37,139 bases of DNA from a virus: the IMG/VR virus record IMGVR_UViG_3300008451_000397, positions 1 through 37,139 of that record. The stretch is one strand, 5' to 3'. The position numbers and the translations under genes were made by a program. Every line of letters starts with the position of its first letter. Position 1 is the first letter of the stretch. This document shows, one piece after another, positions 29,813 to 37,120 of this stretch. A model generated the notes under the pieces. That model saw only the letters and a list, made by a program, of their open reading frames with translations. It did no database searches and was not told the DNA's origin.

Positions 29813-31852
29813 ATGACCGGAACCATCGCAACAATACCAAAATACCAGTTTCTCGACTCGCTCGGTGTGCCATTAGTCAACGGAACACTGACGACTTACT
29901 TAACCGGATCAACAACGCCCACAAGCACATGGCAAGATGCCGCGCTGACTTCGCTCAATACTAACCCAATTGTCTTAGATTCTCGCGGTGAGGCCACATT
30001 ATGGCTTGATTCTGGCACTACTTATAAATTTGTTTTAAAGAATGAGGCGGGCGCGGTTCAGTGGACTGTGGACAATATAAGCGGGAATGAACAATTAGCA
30101 ATCGCACTAACTGCTGCGCTTGCGGCTTCGTCTGGATCTTCTCTTGTTGGTTTTCTGCAAGCGGGAGCTGGTGCGGTCGCCAGGACTTTACAAGCAAAAA
30201 ATCGTGATGTTGTAAGCGTTAGAGATTTTGGCGCATTGGGTGATGGTGTAAGTGATGATTCAGCAGCTATCCAACTCGCACTAAATTCATCGCTTGCCGT
30301 GTATTTTCCGACTCCATCAGTATCTTATTATTTAGGCAGTGCGGTATCTCCGCGAAGTAATACAACGATATCTGGTGACGGTGTTTCTTCTAGCATCACT
30401 ATAAAAGACGGAACTATAAACGGGTTTTATTTGGATGGTGTTTCTGGTGTTGCAATTAGAGATTTGAAAATCTCTTCTGCATTACAAGTAAATGCAACGG
30501 CTTATAAAGCGGGCATTTTAATAACAAATGAGTGTAGAAATTGCATTGTTGAAAATGTAACCATGTTCAATCTTGGTTATTGGGGCGTATCTATTTATAG
30601 TTCCTCCAATAATATCGTTAGGGGATGCCGTTTTTCTTCTTGGTTTGGAACTGTGCAAGATAGTGCGCAAATTGCCATTCAAAAAACGTCAAGCAATAAT
30701 TTAATTGAGGGAAATTATTGTTTTGCAAGTTCTGAGCACGGCATATTCATGCAAGACCCGTACACAAATGACACGCCAATCGGTAATTCGATAATAAACA
30801 ATTATATTTCTAGCGCAAGGTCAGCCGGGATTATTGCGTATGTAACTACCGCGTATGACACACAAACGACAATATCAGGCAATAGGATTTTTGACATTGC
30901 TGGAACTGCATTATCTGGTCTGAGTGGTCACGGTATCTATATCCAATCATCCGGTGGGACGATTGTCACTAACAACACGATCAATAATTGCTGCATTAGC
31001 ACGACCAATTTTGAGACTCAGGCCGTGGCATCTATTGGCATAGCAACGGGAGACACAACAAGCTACCCAGCGGGGACAATTAACGAGGTGATTGTTTCTA
31101 ACAATCATATTACAGCACAGAGGGGGCCAGCAATAGCGATTCAAACCTGTGGCGTTCCGGTTAATGTGGAGGGGAATATTATTCTATCAACTGGCATAGG
31201 CGCAGTTAGGGGAGAGGCTATTTATGCAGTAAATGCTGACAGTCTGCAAATAAAAAACAATACAATCAAACACCTAAACACAAATTATAACGCTATATCC
31301 ATCGGGTCATCGTTGGGGGTGATGAATGGTATTTCAGTTTCAGGAAATAGGATCAGAGGGGCAACGTATGGGATTGCGTTCAACCCATCTGGCGCTGGCA
31401 CTTTCACAAATGCTGTCATCTGCGGGAATATAGTTACAGGGCTAACAAGTACAGCGTTATCCATCGCCAAGCTGTCAGGTTCTCAGATTTCAAATAATAA
31501 TTTCTCATCTACAGGGGTGGTTTTTTCACTGACAACCTGTCCAAACACACGTATGTCAGCGAATAGAATTTATTCGTCGTATGGAAGCTATGCAATAGTT
31601 TTTACTGGTGCAGCAGCAGCCAATTTAGGGACTGTCGTAGATGAATCAAACGATCTAAGCGGCGTTATTTTGAACGAGGCGGCTAACGGGGCAATTATTA
31701 GCAGATACAGCGCGTCAGCTCCTGGAATATCAGGCATTTCAGGGGTTGGCGATAGAGTAATCCAATCTGTGCCAGTCGTAGGACAGCCGAAAGGCTGGCG
31801 GTGTACTGTTCTTGGTTCGCCTGGTACTTGGGTTTCTGAGGGGGCCCTGTAA
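29813..31852 (+). CDS. Tailspike with head-binding domain and beta-helix
   Basis: This is the receptor-binding spike. In 679 residues, about 1-92 is the head/tail-binding domain shared by many podophages (TIPKYQFLDSLGVPLVNGTL, WQDAALTSLNTNPIVLDSRG, YKFVLKNEAGAVQWTVDN). A linker leads to VVSVRDFGALGDGVSDDSAA (about 133-152), the start of a pectate-lyase-type parallel beta-helix to about 640. A short C-terminal cap follows. Active-site residues for polysaccharide cleavage cannot be named by eye. The head-binding domain is about 52% G/C while the beta-helix falls to about 33%, which suggests receptor-domain swapping. The start at 29813 follows a GGGG-rich site. Confidence 0.88.
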   Translation: MTGTIATIPKYQFLDSLGVPLVNGTLTTYLTGSTTPTSTWQDAALTSLNTNPIVLDSRGEATLWLDSGTTYKFVLKNEAGAVQWTVDNISGNEQLAIALTAALAASSGSSLVGFLQAGAGAVARTLQAKNRDVVSVRDFGALGDGVSDDSAAIQLALNSSLAVYFPTPSVSYYLGSAVSPRSNTTISGDGVSSSITIKDGTINGFYLDGVSGVAIRDLKISSALQVNATAYKAGILITNECRNCIVENVTMFNLGYWGVSIYSSSNNIVRGCRFSSWFGTVQDSAQIAIQKTSSNNLIEGNYCFASSEHGIFMQDPYTNDTPIGNSIINNYISSARSAGIIAYVTTAYDTQTTISGNRIFDIAGTALSGLSGHGIYIQSSGGTIVTNNTINNCCISTTNFETQAVASIGIATGDTTSYPAGTINEVIVSNNHITAQRGPAIAIQTCGVPVNVEGNIILSTGIGAVRGEAIYAVNADSLQIKNNTIKHLNTNYNAISIGSSLGVMNGISVSGNRIRGATYGIAFNPSGAGTFTNAVICGNIVTGLTSTALSIAKLSGSQISNNNFSSTGVVFSLTTCPNTRMSANRIYSSYGSYAIVFTGAAAANLGTVVDESNDLSGVILNEAANGAIISRYSASAPGISGISGVGDRVIQSVPVVGQPKGWRCTVLGSPGTWVSEGAL

Positions 31853-32247
31853 TGGATAAAACTTACAGCGAGACAGAAGCGCAGCATCTCATTGCGCGTG
31901 AAGTCGCCAAGCAGCGCATGTCTGACATGGAACGCATGATCAGCGAGGGCGAGAGGCGCTCGGTGCGTGACGTTGCAGAACTGAAAATTGCCATCGCAAA
32001 TGTCGTCATTTTAATCAAGGAGCAAGGCGCAGATATGAAAGAAAATAACGCCAATTTGAAAGCCGAAATTGAAAAGGATTTTGCAACAAAGTTAGAAGTC
32101 AACGGATTATCAAATAAAGTCGATTCGGATTTTGACAAGTTGAATACAAAAATAGATGCTCTTTGGGGGAAGTTGACGCTGATCGTGTCAACCATTACAG
32201 CAGCGGGTCTTGTTCTTCAATATTTCATTACGATTGGACATAAATAA
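31852..32247 (+). CDS. Coiled-coil protein with C-terminal membrane helix
   Basis: The product is 131 residues. A long charged helix (about 1-105), with heptad-like DMERMISEGERRSVRDVAEL and DFDKLNTKIDALWGKL, leads to one hydrophobic segment, LIVSTITAAGLVLQYFI, at the end. It resembles XhlA-type and other tail-anchored proteins next to holins. It probably belongs to the lysis cassette rather than the spike, but could be a spike chaperone. TAATG coupling on both sides. Confidence 0.65.
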   Translation: MDKTYSETEAQHLIAREVAKQRMSDMERMISEGERRSVRDVAELKIAIANVVILIKEQGADMKENNANLKAEIEKDFATKLEVNGLSNKVDSDFDKLNTKIDALWGKLTLIVSTITAAGLVLQYFITIGHK

Positions 32248-32711
32248 TGATGACTTCACTAATCAGTTTTCTCGGTGGTAACGCTTTTAGAATGATCTGG
32301 GGCGAGGTATCGCACTGGCTGACAGCAAAGCAAGATCACAAAATGGAAATGGAGCGCATGGAGTTGCAGTCGGCAGGTGATGCGGCTGAACATGCTCGCA
32401 ATCTTGAGTCAATCAAGCTGCAAGCCGACTTGGGCGTTAAGACGATACAAGTGCAGTCTGATGCAGATATTGCCAACATCGAGGCGGGCGCATGGGGCGA
32501 GGTGGTCGAGAGTACAACTAGAACTATCGGGGTCGCGTGGGTCGATGCTTGGAATGCCATTATTCGCCCGGGTGTTGCAACGTGGTCGATTGCCATGCTC
32601 ACTTTTGCAGAGTTTGGCGCATTCGTGCTATCTGAAAATTCGGCTATGGTCTGCTCGGCTGCGTTGGGCATCTACCTTGCTGATCGCACTTTAATGAAGC
32701 GCAACAAGTGA
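32247..32711 (+). CDS. 3TM-type holin
   Basis: The product is 154 residues. It has a charged helical N-terminal half and then two clear membrane helices (PGVATWSIAMLTFAEFGAFV and MVCSAALGIYLADRTLM), with a third weaker hydrophobic stretch at the N-terminus (SLISFLGGNAFRMI). The VDAWNAIIRPGVATW segment matches the core of the 'holin of 3 TMs' family (gene-transfer-agent type). It should form the membrane lesion that releases the lysozyme. It overlaps the lysozyme by GTGA. Confidence 0.72.
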   Translation: MMTSLISFLGGNAFRMIWGEVSHWLTAKQDHKMEMERMELQSAGDAAEHARNLESIKLQADLGVKTIQVQSDADIANIEAGAWGEVVESTTRTIGVAWVDAWNAIIRPGVATWSIAMLTFAEFGAFVLSENSAMVCSAALGIYLADRTLMKRNK

Positions 32712-33148
32712 AAACTATTGATATTGCGGCGGCACTTGGCAGACCTTTCGAGGGCTGCTATCTGCGGCCTTATTTATGTCCAGCTGGTGTTGCGACTATC
32801 GGAATTGGCTGCACTTTCTACCCTGACGGTCGCGCTGTCACGCTACATGATGCGCCGATTACTCGAGAGTATGCTCATTACATGCACATATGGATGATCA
32901 AAAACATCTACATGCCGAAAGTGATCAAGCTATGCCCAAAGATCGACACGCCAGAACGTGCGGCGGCGTTGATTGACTTCGCGTTTAATCTTGGCGCGGG
33001 TCGCTTAAAATCCAGCACGTTACGCAAGCGGGTAAATGCGGGCGATTGGGCAAGCGTACCTGCTGAACTGCGCAAGTGGAACAAGGGCGGGGGGCGTGTG
33101 TTGCGCGGTCTGACGTTGAGGCGCGAGGCAGAGATTAAATTGATTTAA
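32708..33148 (+). CDS. GH24 endolysin (lysozyme)
   Basis: This enzyme cuts peptidoglycan glycan strands at lysis. The 146 residues contain FEGCYLRPYLCPAGVATIGI: E15, C24 and T30 sit in the E-x8-D/C-x5-T spacing of T4-like lysozymes, with Cys in place of Asp. The later AALIDFAFNLGAGRLKSSTL and GGGRVLRGLTLRREAEI are also typical. There is no signal peptide or signal anchor, so release depends on the holin. The start is GTG, overlapping the holin stop. The stop overlaps the integrase stop on the other strand by 4 bp. Confidence 0.9.
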   Translation: MKTIDIAAALGRPFEGCYLRPYLCPAGVATIGIGCTFYPDGRAVTLHDAPITREYAHYMHIWMIKNIYMPKVIKLCPKIDTPERAAALIDFAFNLGAGRLKSSTLRKRVNAGDWASVPAELRKWNKGGGRVLRGLTLRREAEIKLI

Positions 33149-34152
33149 CGGTGCAGGTCTTTCGCTCTCACTTGCGTATATCTGGCAAGCATTTTCCAAT
33201 CTCGATGACCGGACAAAAGCGCCACTTGTTCAATTGAATATTTCTGTTCAAAAAATCGGCTCACTCCTTCGTGGCGCAAGTCGTGGAAACGCAAATCAAC
33301 AATGCCAAGCTCACGACATGCGCGAGGGAATAGGCTTGATGGTGTACCTTCGGCAATTGGAAATATTCTTTCGTCTGTTCGCTTTTGGCGCATAGCAATA
33401 GAAAAGGCATTTCCAAGCAGCGGCACTTCCTGATCGTTTCCGTCTTTCTCGGTCGGGTGCTTTCGGTTTCTGATGATAACGGTCTTTTCCGTTTCATTCA
33501 AATCTGCCCATTTGAGATTAACTATCTCGCCCAGGCGCATTGCAGTGTCAACTGCAAACAGAATTAAATCCTCCATTGGCACTCTCTGGCGCGTCTTGCA
33601 AGTGAAGTGTAGGCAAATATCATCTATCTCTTTTTGAGTCGGCCTGCGCTCTCTGTGCTTGCTCTTAGCTGATAATCCCATATATTTTAGGCTTGCCGTG
33701 GCTTCTTTGCAGATAGTCACATCGACAGGCAAGCGCCAAAGCTCTTTGGCTGTTTTGATGACCGCGCCCAAGTAAGCAAGATCGACCGCTATTGTTGCGC
33801 CTGTCACAGTCTTGGCCCTATCCTTTGCCCACTTGATCAATAAATCAGAATTCAAGTCTGCCAGCGTTACATCGCCATGCGTTACTTTCCACGTTTCCAA
33901 TACTGCGATTTTCGTGCGCCTAAACTCCTTTATACCGCCGATTTCTTCTTGATAGCGCTCGATCAATTGCTTAACTGTAATTCCAGTCAATCCACGGGCA
34001 TCTTTAAATTGCAGCGCGTCCATTTGAGATTCAATCTCACGCGCCCATACTTGCGCCCGTCCTTTGGTCGTAAATGATTTACTGATAGACTTATGACCTT
34101 TGCGCCGTATATCCGCAACCCAAGACAATCCCCTTTGAACAATCCGCGCCAT
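33145..34152 (-). CDS. int: Tyrosine-family phage integrase
   Basis: This recombinase joins the phage attachment site to the bacterial one. With the start at 34152 it has 335 residues. The N-terminal arm-binding region is about 1-50, the core-binding domain 55-160, the catalytic domain 165-335. The catalytic set is visible: R206 (AMRLGE), H290-x2-R293 (HDLRH), H316 (GHRDW) and Y325 (ARYTQ). The gene lies beside the dusA-like attachment region and arm-type repeats, so it belongs to the group of integrases that target dusA. It is convergent with the lysozyme gene. Confidence 0.94.
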   Translation of the reverse strand: MARIVQRGLSWVADIRRKGHKSISKSFTTKGRAQVWAREIESQMDALQFKDARGLTGITVKQLIERYQEEIGGIKEFRRTKIAVLETWKVTHGDVTLADLNSDLLIKWAKDRAKTVTGATIAVDLAYLGAVIKTAKELWRLPVDVTICKEATASLKYMGLSAKSKHRERRPTQKEIDDICLHFTCKTRQRVPMEDLILFAVDTAMRLGEIVNLKWADLNETEKTVIIRNRKHPTEKDGNDQEVPLLGNAFSIAMRQKRTDERIFPIAEGTPSSLFPRACRELGIVDLRFHDLRHEGVSRFFEQKYSIEQVALLSGHRDWKMLARYTQVRAKDLHR

Positions 34153-34155
34153 AAA

Positions 34156-34176
34156 AATCCGTAGTAAATCCGTAAT
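34156..34176. repeat. Integrase arm-type sites, left pair
   Basis: AATCCGTAGT (34156-34165) and AATCCGTAAT (34167-34176), period 11 bp. The same decamer occurs as a pair on the other side of the att core. It lies immediately upstream of the int start. Confidence 0.55.
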
Positions 34177-34233
34177 GAGCGCATAAGATAGCATAAGTTT
34201 GATTAAGTTTTAATAAGATTTGGAGTTTTACAA

Positions 34234-34314
34234 ATGACCGTTCTCATAGGGGAAAGCCCAAGAAAGCCCAAGCGTACTATCTGCACTGCGCCCATGATGG
34301 ACTGGACGGAATAA
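34234..34314 (+). other. dusA: attP region with replacement start of dusA
   Basis: A 26-codon frame begins at 34234 with a GGAG ribosome-binding site 8 bp upstream. It ends TICTAPMMDWTE before a TAA. APMMDWT(D/E) is the conserved N-terminal motif of tRNA-dihydrouridine synthase A. The phage therefore carries the start of dusA, and the attachment core probably lies in 34285-34310 (ACTGCGCCCATGATGGACTG and following). After integration the host dusA would continue from this phage-encoded start. The upstream MTVLIGESPRKPK part is phage-specific. A 10-bp direct repeat (GAAAGCCCAA, 34252-34271) lies within it. Confidence 0.75.
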
Positions 34315-34342
34315 GGCTAATTTTGTCTATGAAGCCTTATTC
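34309..34342. repeat. 9-bp inverted repeat next to the att core
   Basis: GAATAAGGC (34309-34317) and GCCTTATTC (34334-34342) form a perfect inverted repeat with a 16-nt loop. It begins at the end of the dusA motif. It may be a recombination protein site or an RNA hairpin in the xis-int transcript. Confidence 0.55.
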
Positions 34343-34344
34343 GT

Positions 34345-34365
34345 AATCCGTAATTAATCCGTAAT
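34345..34365. repeat. Integrase arm-type sites, right pair
   Basis: AATCCGTAAT at 34345-34354 and 34356-34365, period 11 bp, matching the left pair in sequence, orientation and spacing. The last bases overlap the stop of the excisionase-like gene. Confidence 0.55.
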
Positions 34366-34583
34366 TAAGTGGCGGTTTTTCTGGCCTCGTCCATGTAAAT
34401 TGCCACATCACGAACGTCGGCAAGTAGCCTTGCACCCGACTTGCCGCGCATAGGAACTGGAAAGGTTCCCTTGGAGCGCATCACATGGGCCGTGGCGACT
34501 TCTACGCCGACAATGCCGCATACTTCTGCTAGTGTTAGCATTGGCTTATCGTACTTTGCTAAAAGTAAAAATTCAGCGTTCAT
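34365..34583 (-). CDS. Excisionase candidate / PrtN-like small HTH protein
   Basis: The product is 72 residues: MNAEFLLLAKYDKPMLTLAE, then a helix-turn-helix-like VCGIVGVEVATAHVMRSKGT, FPVPMRGKSG and a terminal helix VRDVAIYMDEA. It resembles the pyocin-activator (PrtN) group and small phage excisionases that choose direction of recombination. Its location next to attP and int favours an excisionase. The start at 34583 has GGAGGGGAAA upstream; the longer frame to 34640 is not needed. Confidence 0.7.
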   Translation of the reverse strand: MNAEFLLLAKYDKPMLTLAEVCGIVGVEVATAHVMRSKGTFPVPMRGKSGARLLADVRDVAIYMDEARKTAT

Positions 34584-34972
34584 TATTTCCCCTCCTTCGG
34601 TGCAGCTGGTAGTGCTTCCACAAACTCCATGCAGCCACAATACTTACAGCCAGCATTCTCCATATTTTCATAACTGTCAAAGTGCCTATAGTAAGAGTGC
34701 CCGCACTCACAAATTCTATCGTCACCGTATAACAGGTTGTAAGCCAGATCAGTCACAACTTTTTTTGTTACTATGTACGGCGCTGCAACCATATCGTTGA
34801 CGCTAACAATTTGGTCAGCAGGATAGTCTGGTGCTGCTGCGATCATTAAATCCCATGCGCTGCCTAAGTGAGATATTCCGTCCATCTCAGCATCTCCAGC
34901 CAGAATCATTGAATCTGTCGGCTCAATCGGCACTAGCTTGTGCGTCTTAGGGTTAAATGTGACTGTTATCAT
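34583..34972 (-). CDS. Early protein with zinc-ribbon C-terminus
   Basis: The product is 129 residues. The N-terminal region has VPIEPTDSMILAGDAEMDGI and AWDLMIAAAP, a form common in phage 'Ea'-type accessory proteins. The C-terminus has CECGHSYYRHF, then CKYCGC: at least four cysteines for one zinc site. The start at 34972 overlaps the preceding stop (ATGA), so the longer frame to 35032 is dropped. It couples by TAATG to the excisionase candidate. Function unknown. Confidence 0.65.
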   Translation of the reverse strand: MITVTFNPKTHKLVPIEPTDSMILAGDAEMDGISHLGSAWDLMIAAAPDYPADQIVSVNDMVAAPYIVTKKVVTDLAYNLLYGDDRICECGHSYYRHFDSYENMENAGCKYCGCMEFVEALPAAPKEGK

Positions 34973-35187
34973 TTCGCCTTTTCCTTTCTTATATTCCCAA
35001 TAAACCCAAGGTTTTTTCCACAAGAACGGCAAATTGCATCGCGTGAACTCGTTTCCCTAACCCCTGAATCATGCTTACATTTTCTTTCGTGCATCCAAGT
35101 AAAAAGGCTAATGCAAAGACCAAAAACAGAAGCAATTGTTATAAGGATTATTGCAATCCAATCACTAAGGGTGATTACTGTGATCAT
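34969..35187 (-). CDS. Small membrane protein with CxxC tail
   Basis: The product is 72 residues. One hydrophobic helix at about 8-30 (LSDWIAIILITIASVFGLCI) is followed by a Cys/His-rich tail (ERKCKHDSG, AICRSCGKNLG). Positive residues follow the helix, so the tail is probably cytoplasmic and may bind zinc. ATGA coupling on both sides. No family recognised. Confidence 0.62.
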   Translation of the reverse strand: MITVITLSDWIAIILITIASVFGLCISLFTWMHERKCKHDSGVRETSSRDAICRSCGKNLGFIGNIRKEKAK

Positions 35188-35708
35188 TTCGCTTGCTCCA
35201 ATTTGATAGCTGCGTCAATTCCGCAGAAAATATCTTCGTGATCTACAGGGACGAAGAACGCTACAGAGAAGCCGTTGCCATCGCCCTTGCTTGAATAGTT
35301 TTCGTGTATCCACTGTTCACGCGCTTCGTGTATTTCTACACGACTCTGCAACTTGTCGCGCTCTGTGTCGCGTCTAAGTAGCAGCTCGATACCTACCAAT
35401 ATTTTCTTGATATTATCGAGTGTTACTTGGATTGCCTGCACTTGCTCACTAGGGGTATGTTTATTCGCCACATAAGCAGGAATGCACTCACTCGGTGGGT
35501 GGTCTAAATGATCTACGACATAATTTGATGACTTAGGATCAACCCACAAATTACAAGCATGTGTCGTCTCGTTAGCTTGCTGCGCTAGTGCTGCTTGATA
35601 TCCCTTCTCCCAACCTGACTCCCATCCAAACTGCCAGCAACTTGCCTCAGCGTTGCTATATGATGCGCATGGCTCTGTGGCATCCGGTATTGTTTTATCG
35701 TTGCTCAT
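35184..35708 (-). CDS. Early accessory protein, unknown
   Basis: The product is 174 residues. An opening of WQFGWESGWEKGYQAALAQQ is typical of phage accessory proteins that begin with a W-x-G-Y-x-AA helix. A middle helix (QAIQVTLDNIKKILVGIELL) and a C-terminal segment (GFSVAFFVPVDHEDIFCGID) follow. No enzyme motif. The start overlaps the upstream stop (ATGA). Role unknown, perhaps host interaction. Confidence 0.65.
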   Translation of the reverse strand: MSNDKTIPDATEPCASYSNAEASCWQFGWESGWEKGYQAALAQQANETTHACNLWVDPKSSNYVVDHLDHPPSECIPAYVANKHTPSEQVQAIQVTLDNIKKILVGIELLLRRDTERDKLQSRVEIHEAREQWIHENYSSKGDGNGFSVAFFVPVDHEDIFCGIDAAIKLEQAK

Positions 35709-36094
35709 GCTTCACCTTCCTTAATAGCTGCGTAAATAGGTTGGTCTTTAAACATTTCGATATCAATCACGCGCTCAAAACCATATAAGCCATTTTCACC
35801 ATCCCATTTTCGATAACATGAATTAAATCGGTCGGTGATATCTCTCTCAAAAAGCCAATCGTACCTATCAACTTTTTTGCATAATTCAGAATTGCTATCT
35901 TGCTCTGCAATAAGCATGTGAAAGCATCCGGTATAGCGTGTTTTCTCTTGTGCCAATTCGCGCTCTAGCTGCTCAATGCGATTAATCAGTGCTTGCGCAT
36001 GATTTCTCTGCGCTGAATCTGGATACATTGCTTCTATTCCGCTTGGCTCATGCGGATAGGCGCTATCACCCAAGAATAAATTTTTATCAGTCAT
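35705..36094 (-). CDS. Early protein with coiled coil, unknown
   Basis: The product is 129 residues. A disordered N-terminus leads to a helix at about 34-54 (ALINRIEQLERELAQEKTRY). A C-terminal half with VDRYDWLFERDITDRFNSCY and FERVIDIEMFKDQPIYAAIK follows. That tail type recurs in many phage early proteins of unknown role. The start overlaps the 31-residue membrane gene (ATGA). Confidence 0.62.
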   Translation of the reverse strand: MTDKNLFLGDSAYPHEPSGIEAMYPDSAQRNHAQALINRIEQLERELAQEKTRYTGCFHMLIAEQDSNSELCKKVDRYDWLFERDITDRFNSCYRKWDGENGLYGFERVIDIEMFKDQPIYAAIKEGEA

Positions 36095-36186
36095 TTTTCA
36101 TGATCCACAATTAGGTAAGCTAATAAACATAGCAAAGCCACAAAACAAACCGTGATGCAGATAGTTTCAATTGAAGAATCGCTCAT
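36091..36186 (-). CDS. 31-residue single-pass membrane peptide
   Basis: This frame joins its two neighbours by ATGA overlaps at both ends, leaving no gap. The 31 residues open MSDSSIETICITVCFVALLC and end in a short acidic/basic tail (VDHEK). One transmembrane helix (about 8-26) is clear. Double coupling makes a real gene likely. Role unknown. Confidence 0.6.
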   Translation of the reverse strand: MSDSSIETICITVCFVALLCLLAYLIVDHEK

Positions 36187-36632
36187 GCTGGCACGCTGTA
36201 AATTTGTGAGGTTAGCTTGCACAATTCGGACTCGTTATACATTCCCAATGGTGAAAACCACGATTGCCGCTTAAACTCAGGCACAACAGCTTTCGGCACT
36301 TTATACGCTTGCTCCCGTGGAAGTCGGATTGCTTTCAGCTTGTCACGGTACTCTTTGCTGATGATCTGATCTTTAGTCGGCTCGTAAATAGCATCGGGCA
36401 AATTCCCAGCTTTAAACAGTGCCACAACTAGCGTTTTACGCTTGCTGACAGTTGCATGGCCACAGACATACACGCGCCCATTTTCGCGGAATTGCTTGAA
36501 GTACAGCTTCACGCTTGTGATTGACAGCCCCAAGATATCGGAGACTTCCTCAATAGATCGCGGAGTTTCTTTGATCAGATCCAATGCGGCGTTTTGGCGT
36601 ATTACTGACTTTTCGTATTGTGTTGGCTTCAT
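36183..36632 (-). CDS. Winged-helix early protein
   Basis: The product is 149 residues. Residues about 9-58 (AALDLIKETPRSIEEVSDIL, GLSITSVKLYFKQFRENGRV) form a winged helix-turn-helix. The remainder is basic and Pro-rich, with KVPKAVVPEFKRQSWFSPLG. It may be a transcription factor or DNA-binding accessory of the leftward operon. ATGA coupling both sides. Confidence 0.65.
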   Translation of the reverse strand: MKPTQYEKSVIRQNAALDLIKETPRSIEEVSDILGLSITSVKLYFKQFRENGRVYVCGHATVSKRKTLVVALFKAGNLPDAIYEPTKDQIISKEYRDKLKAIRLPREQAYKVPKAVVPEFKRQSWFSPLGMYNESELCKLTSQIYSVPA

Positions 36633-37120
36633 TTGATTGTCAGCCTATCTTTTTTAATTAATAGAACGCCTGGCACTTCATAACCATCTTTTATCGCCTT
36701 CTTGATTAGCGCCTTATCTGGCATCGGTTCGACCGGTTTTGGTTCTCGCATGTATAAATCTGGCACTTGCTTAATATCGAACACTTCCACGCTTTCATCT
36801 CTTGCCAAGTCCAATTTCGCAATGAACTCAGCGCATTTAATCTCGCTGATGCCAGTTCTGCGCATGTTGTCGGCTAAGTATTCGCGCAGGCGTGTAGCGC
36901 GGTTTTGCATTGGCTTGGCACGCTCTGCCATCTTCTTGCTTGCGTCAATAATCATTTGCGCCTGTGCCTCGCAGTTCAGAATGTAGGCAGTGACGCCCAA
37001 TCCTTTACCCTCAAATACGCGCAGGGCGGTGCTTAATTCTTCGCTGATGCAACCATCATCATCTATCTGGTCGAGTAGTGGCGCGAGGTCGTCAGCGGCT
37101 TGGTAAAGTGAAATATTCAT
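36629..37120 (-). CDS. Gp157-like phage protein
   Basis: The product is 163 residues matching the Gp157 family pattern: long helices with a central region AQAQMIIDASKKMAERAKPM and RATRLREYLADNMRRTGISE. A beta part then follows, FIAKLDLARDESVEVFDIKQ, ending in ALIKKAIKDGYEVPGVLLIK. The family was first linked to phage-resistance effects in streptococcal phages, and occurs beside ssb and recombination genes, which holds here if the ends are joined (ssb stop at 16). No strong ribosome-binding site is seen within the window; a short frame running in from the other end could couple to it. Confidence 0.82.
   Translation of the reverse strand: MNISLYQAADDLAPLLDQIDDDGCISEELSTALRVFEGKGLGVTAYILNCEAQAQMIIDASKKMAERAKPMQNRATRLREYLADNMRRTGISEIKCAEFIAKLDLARDESVEVFDIKQVPDLYMREPKPVEPMPDKALIKKAIKDGYEVPGVLLIKKDRLTIK

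Noticed and set aside
16433-31852. Diversity-generating retroelement targeting the beta-helix proteins
   Set aside because: No reverse transcriptase gene and no template/variable repeat pair seen near either protein.
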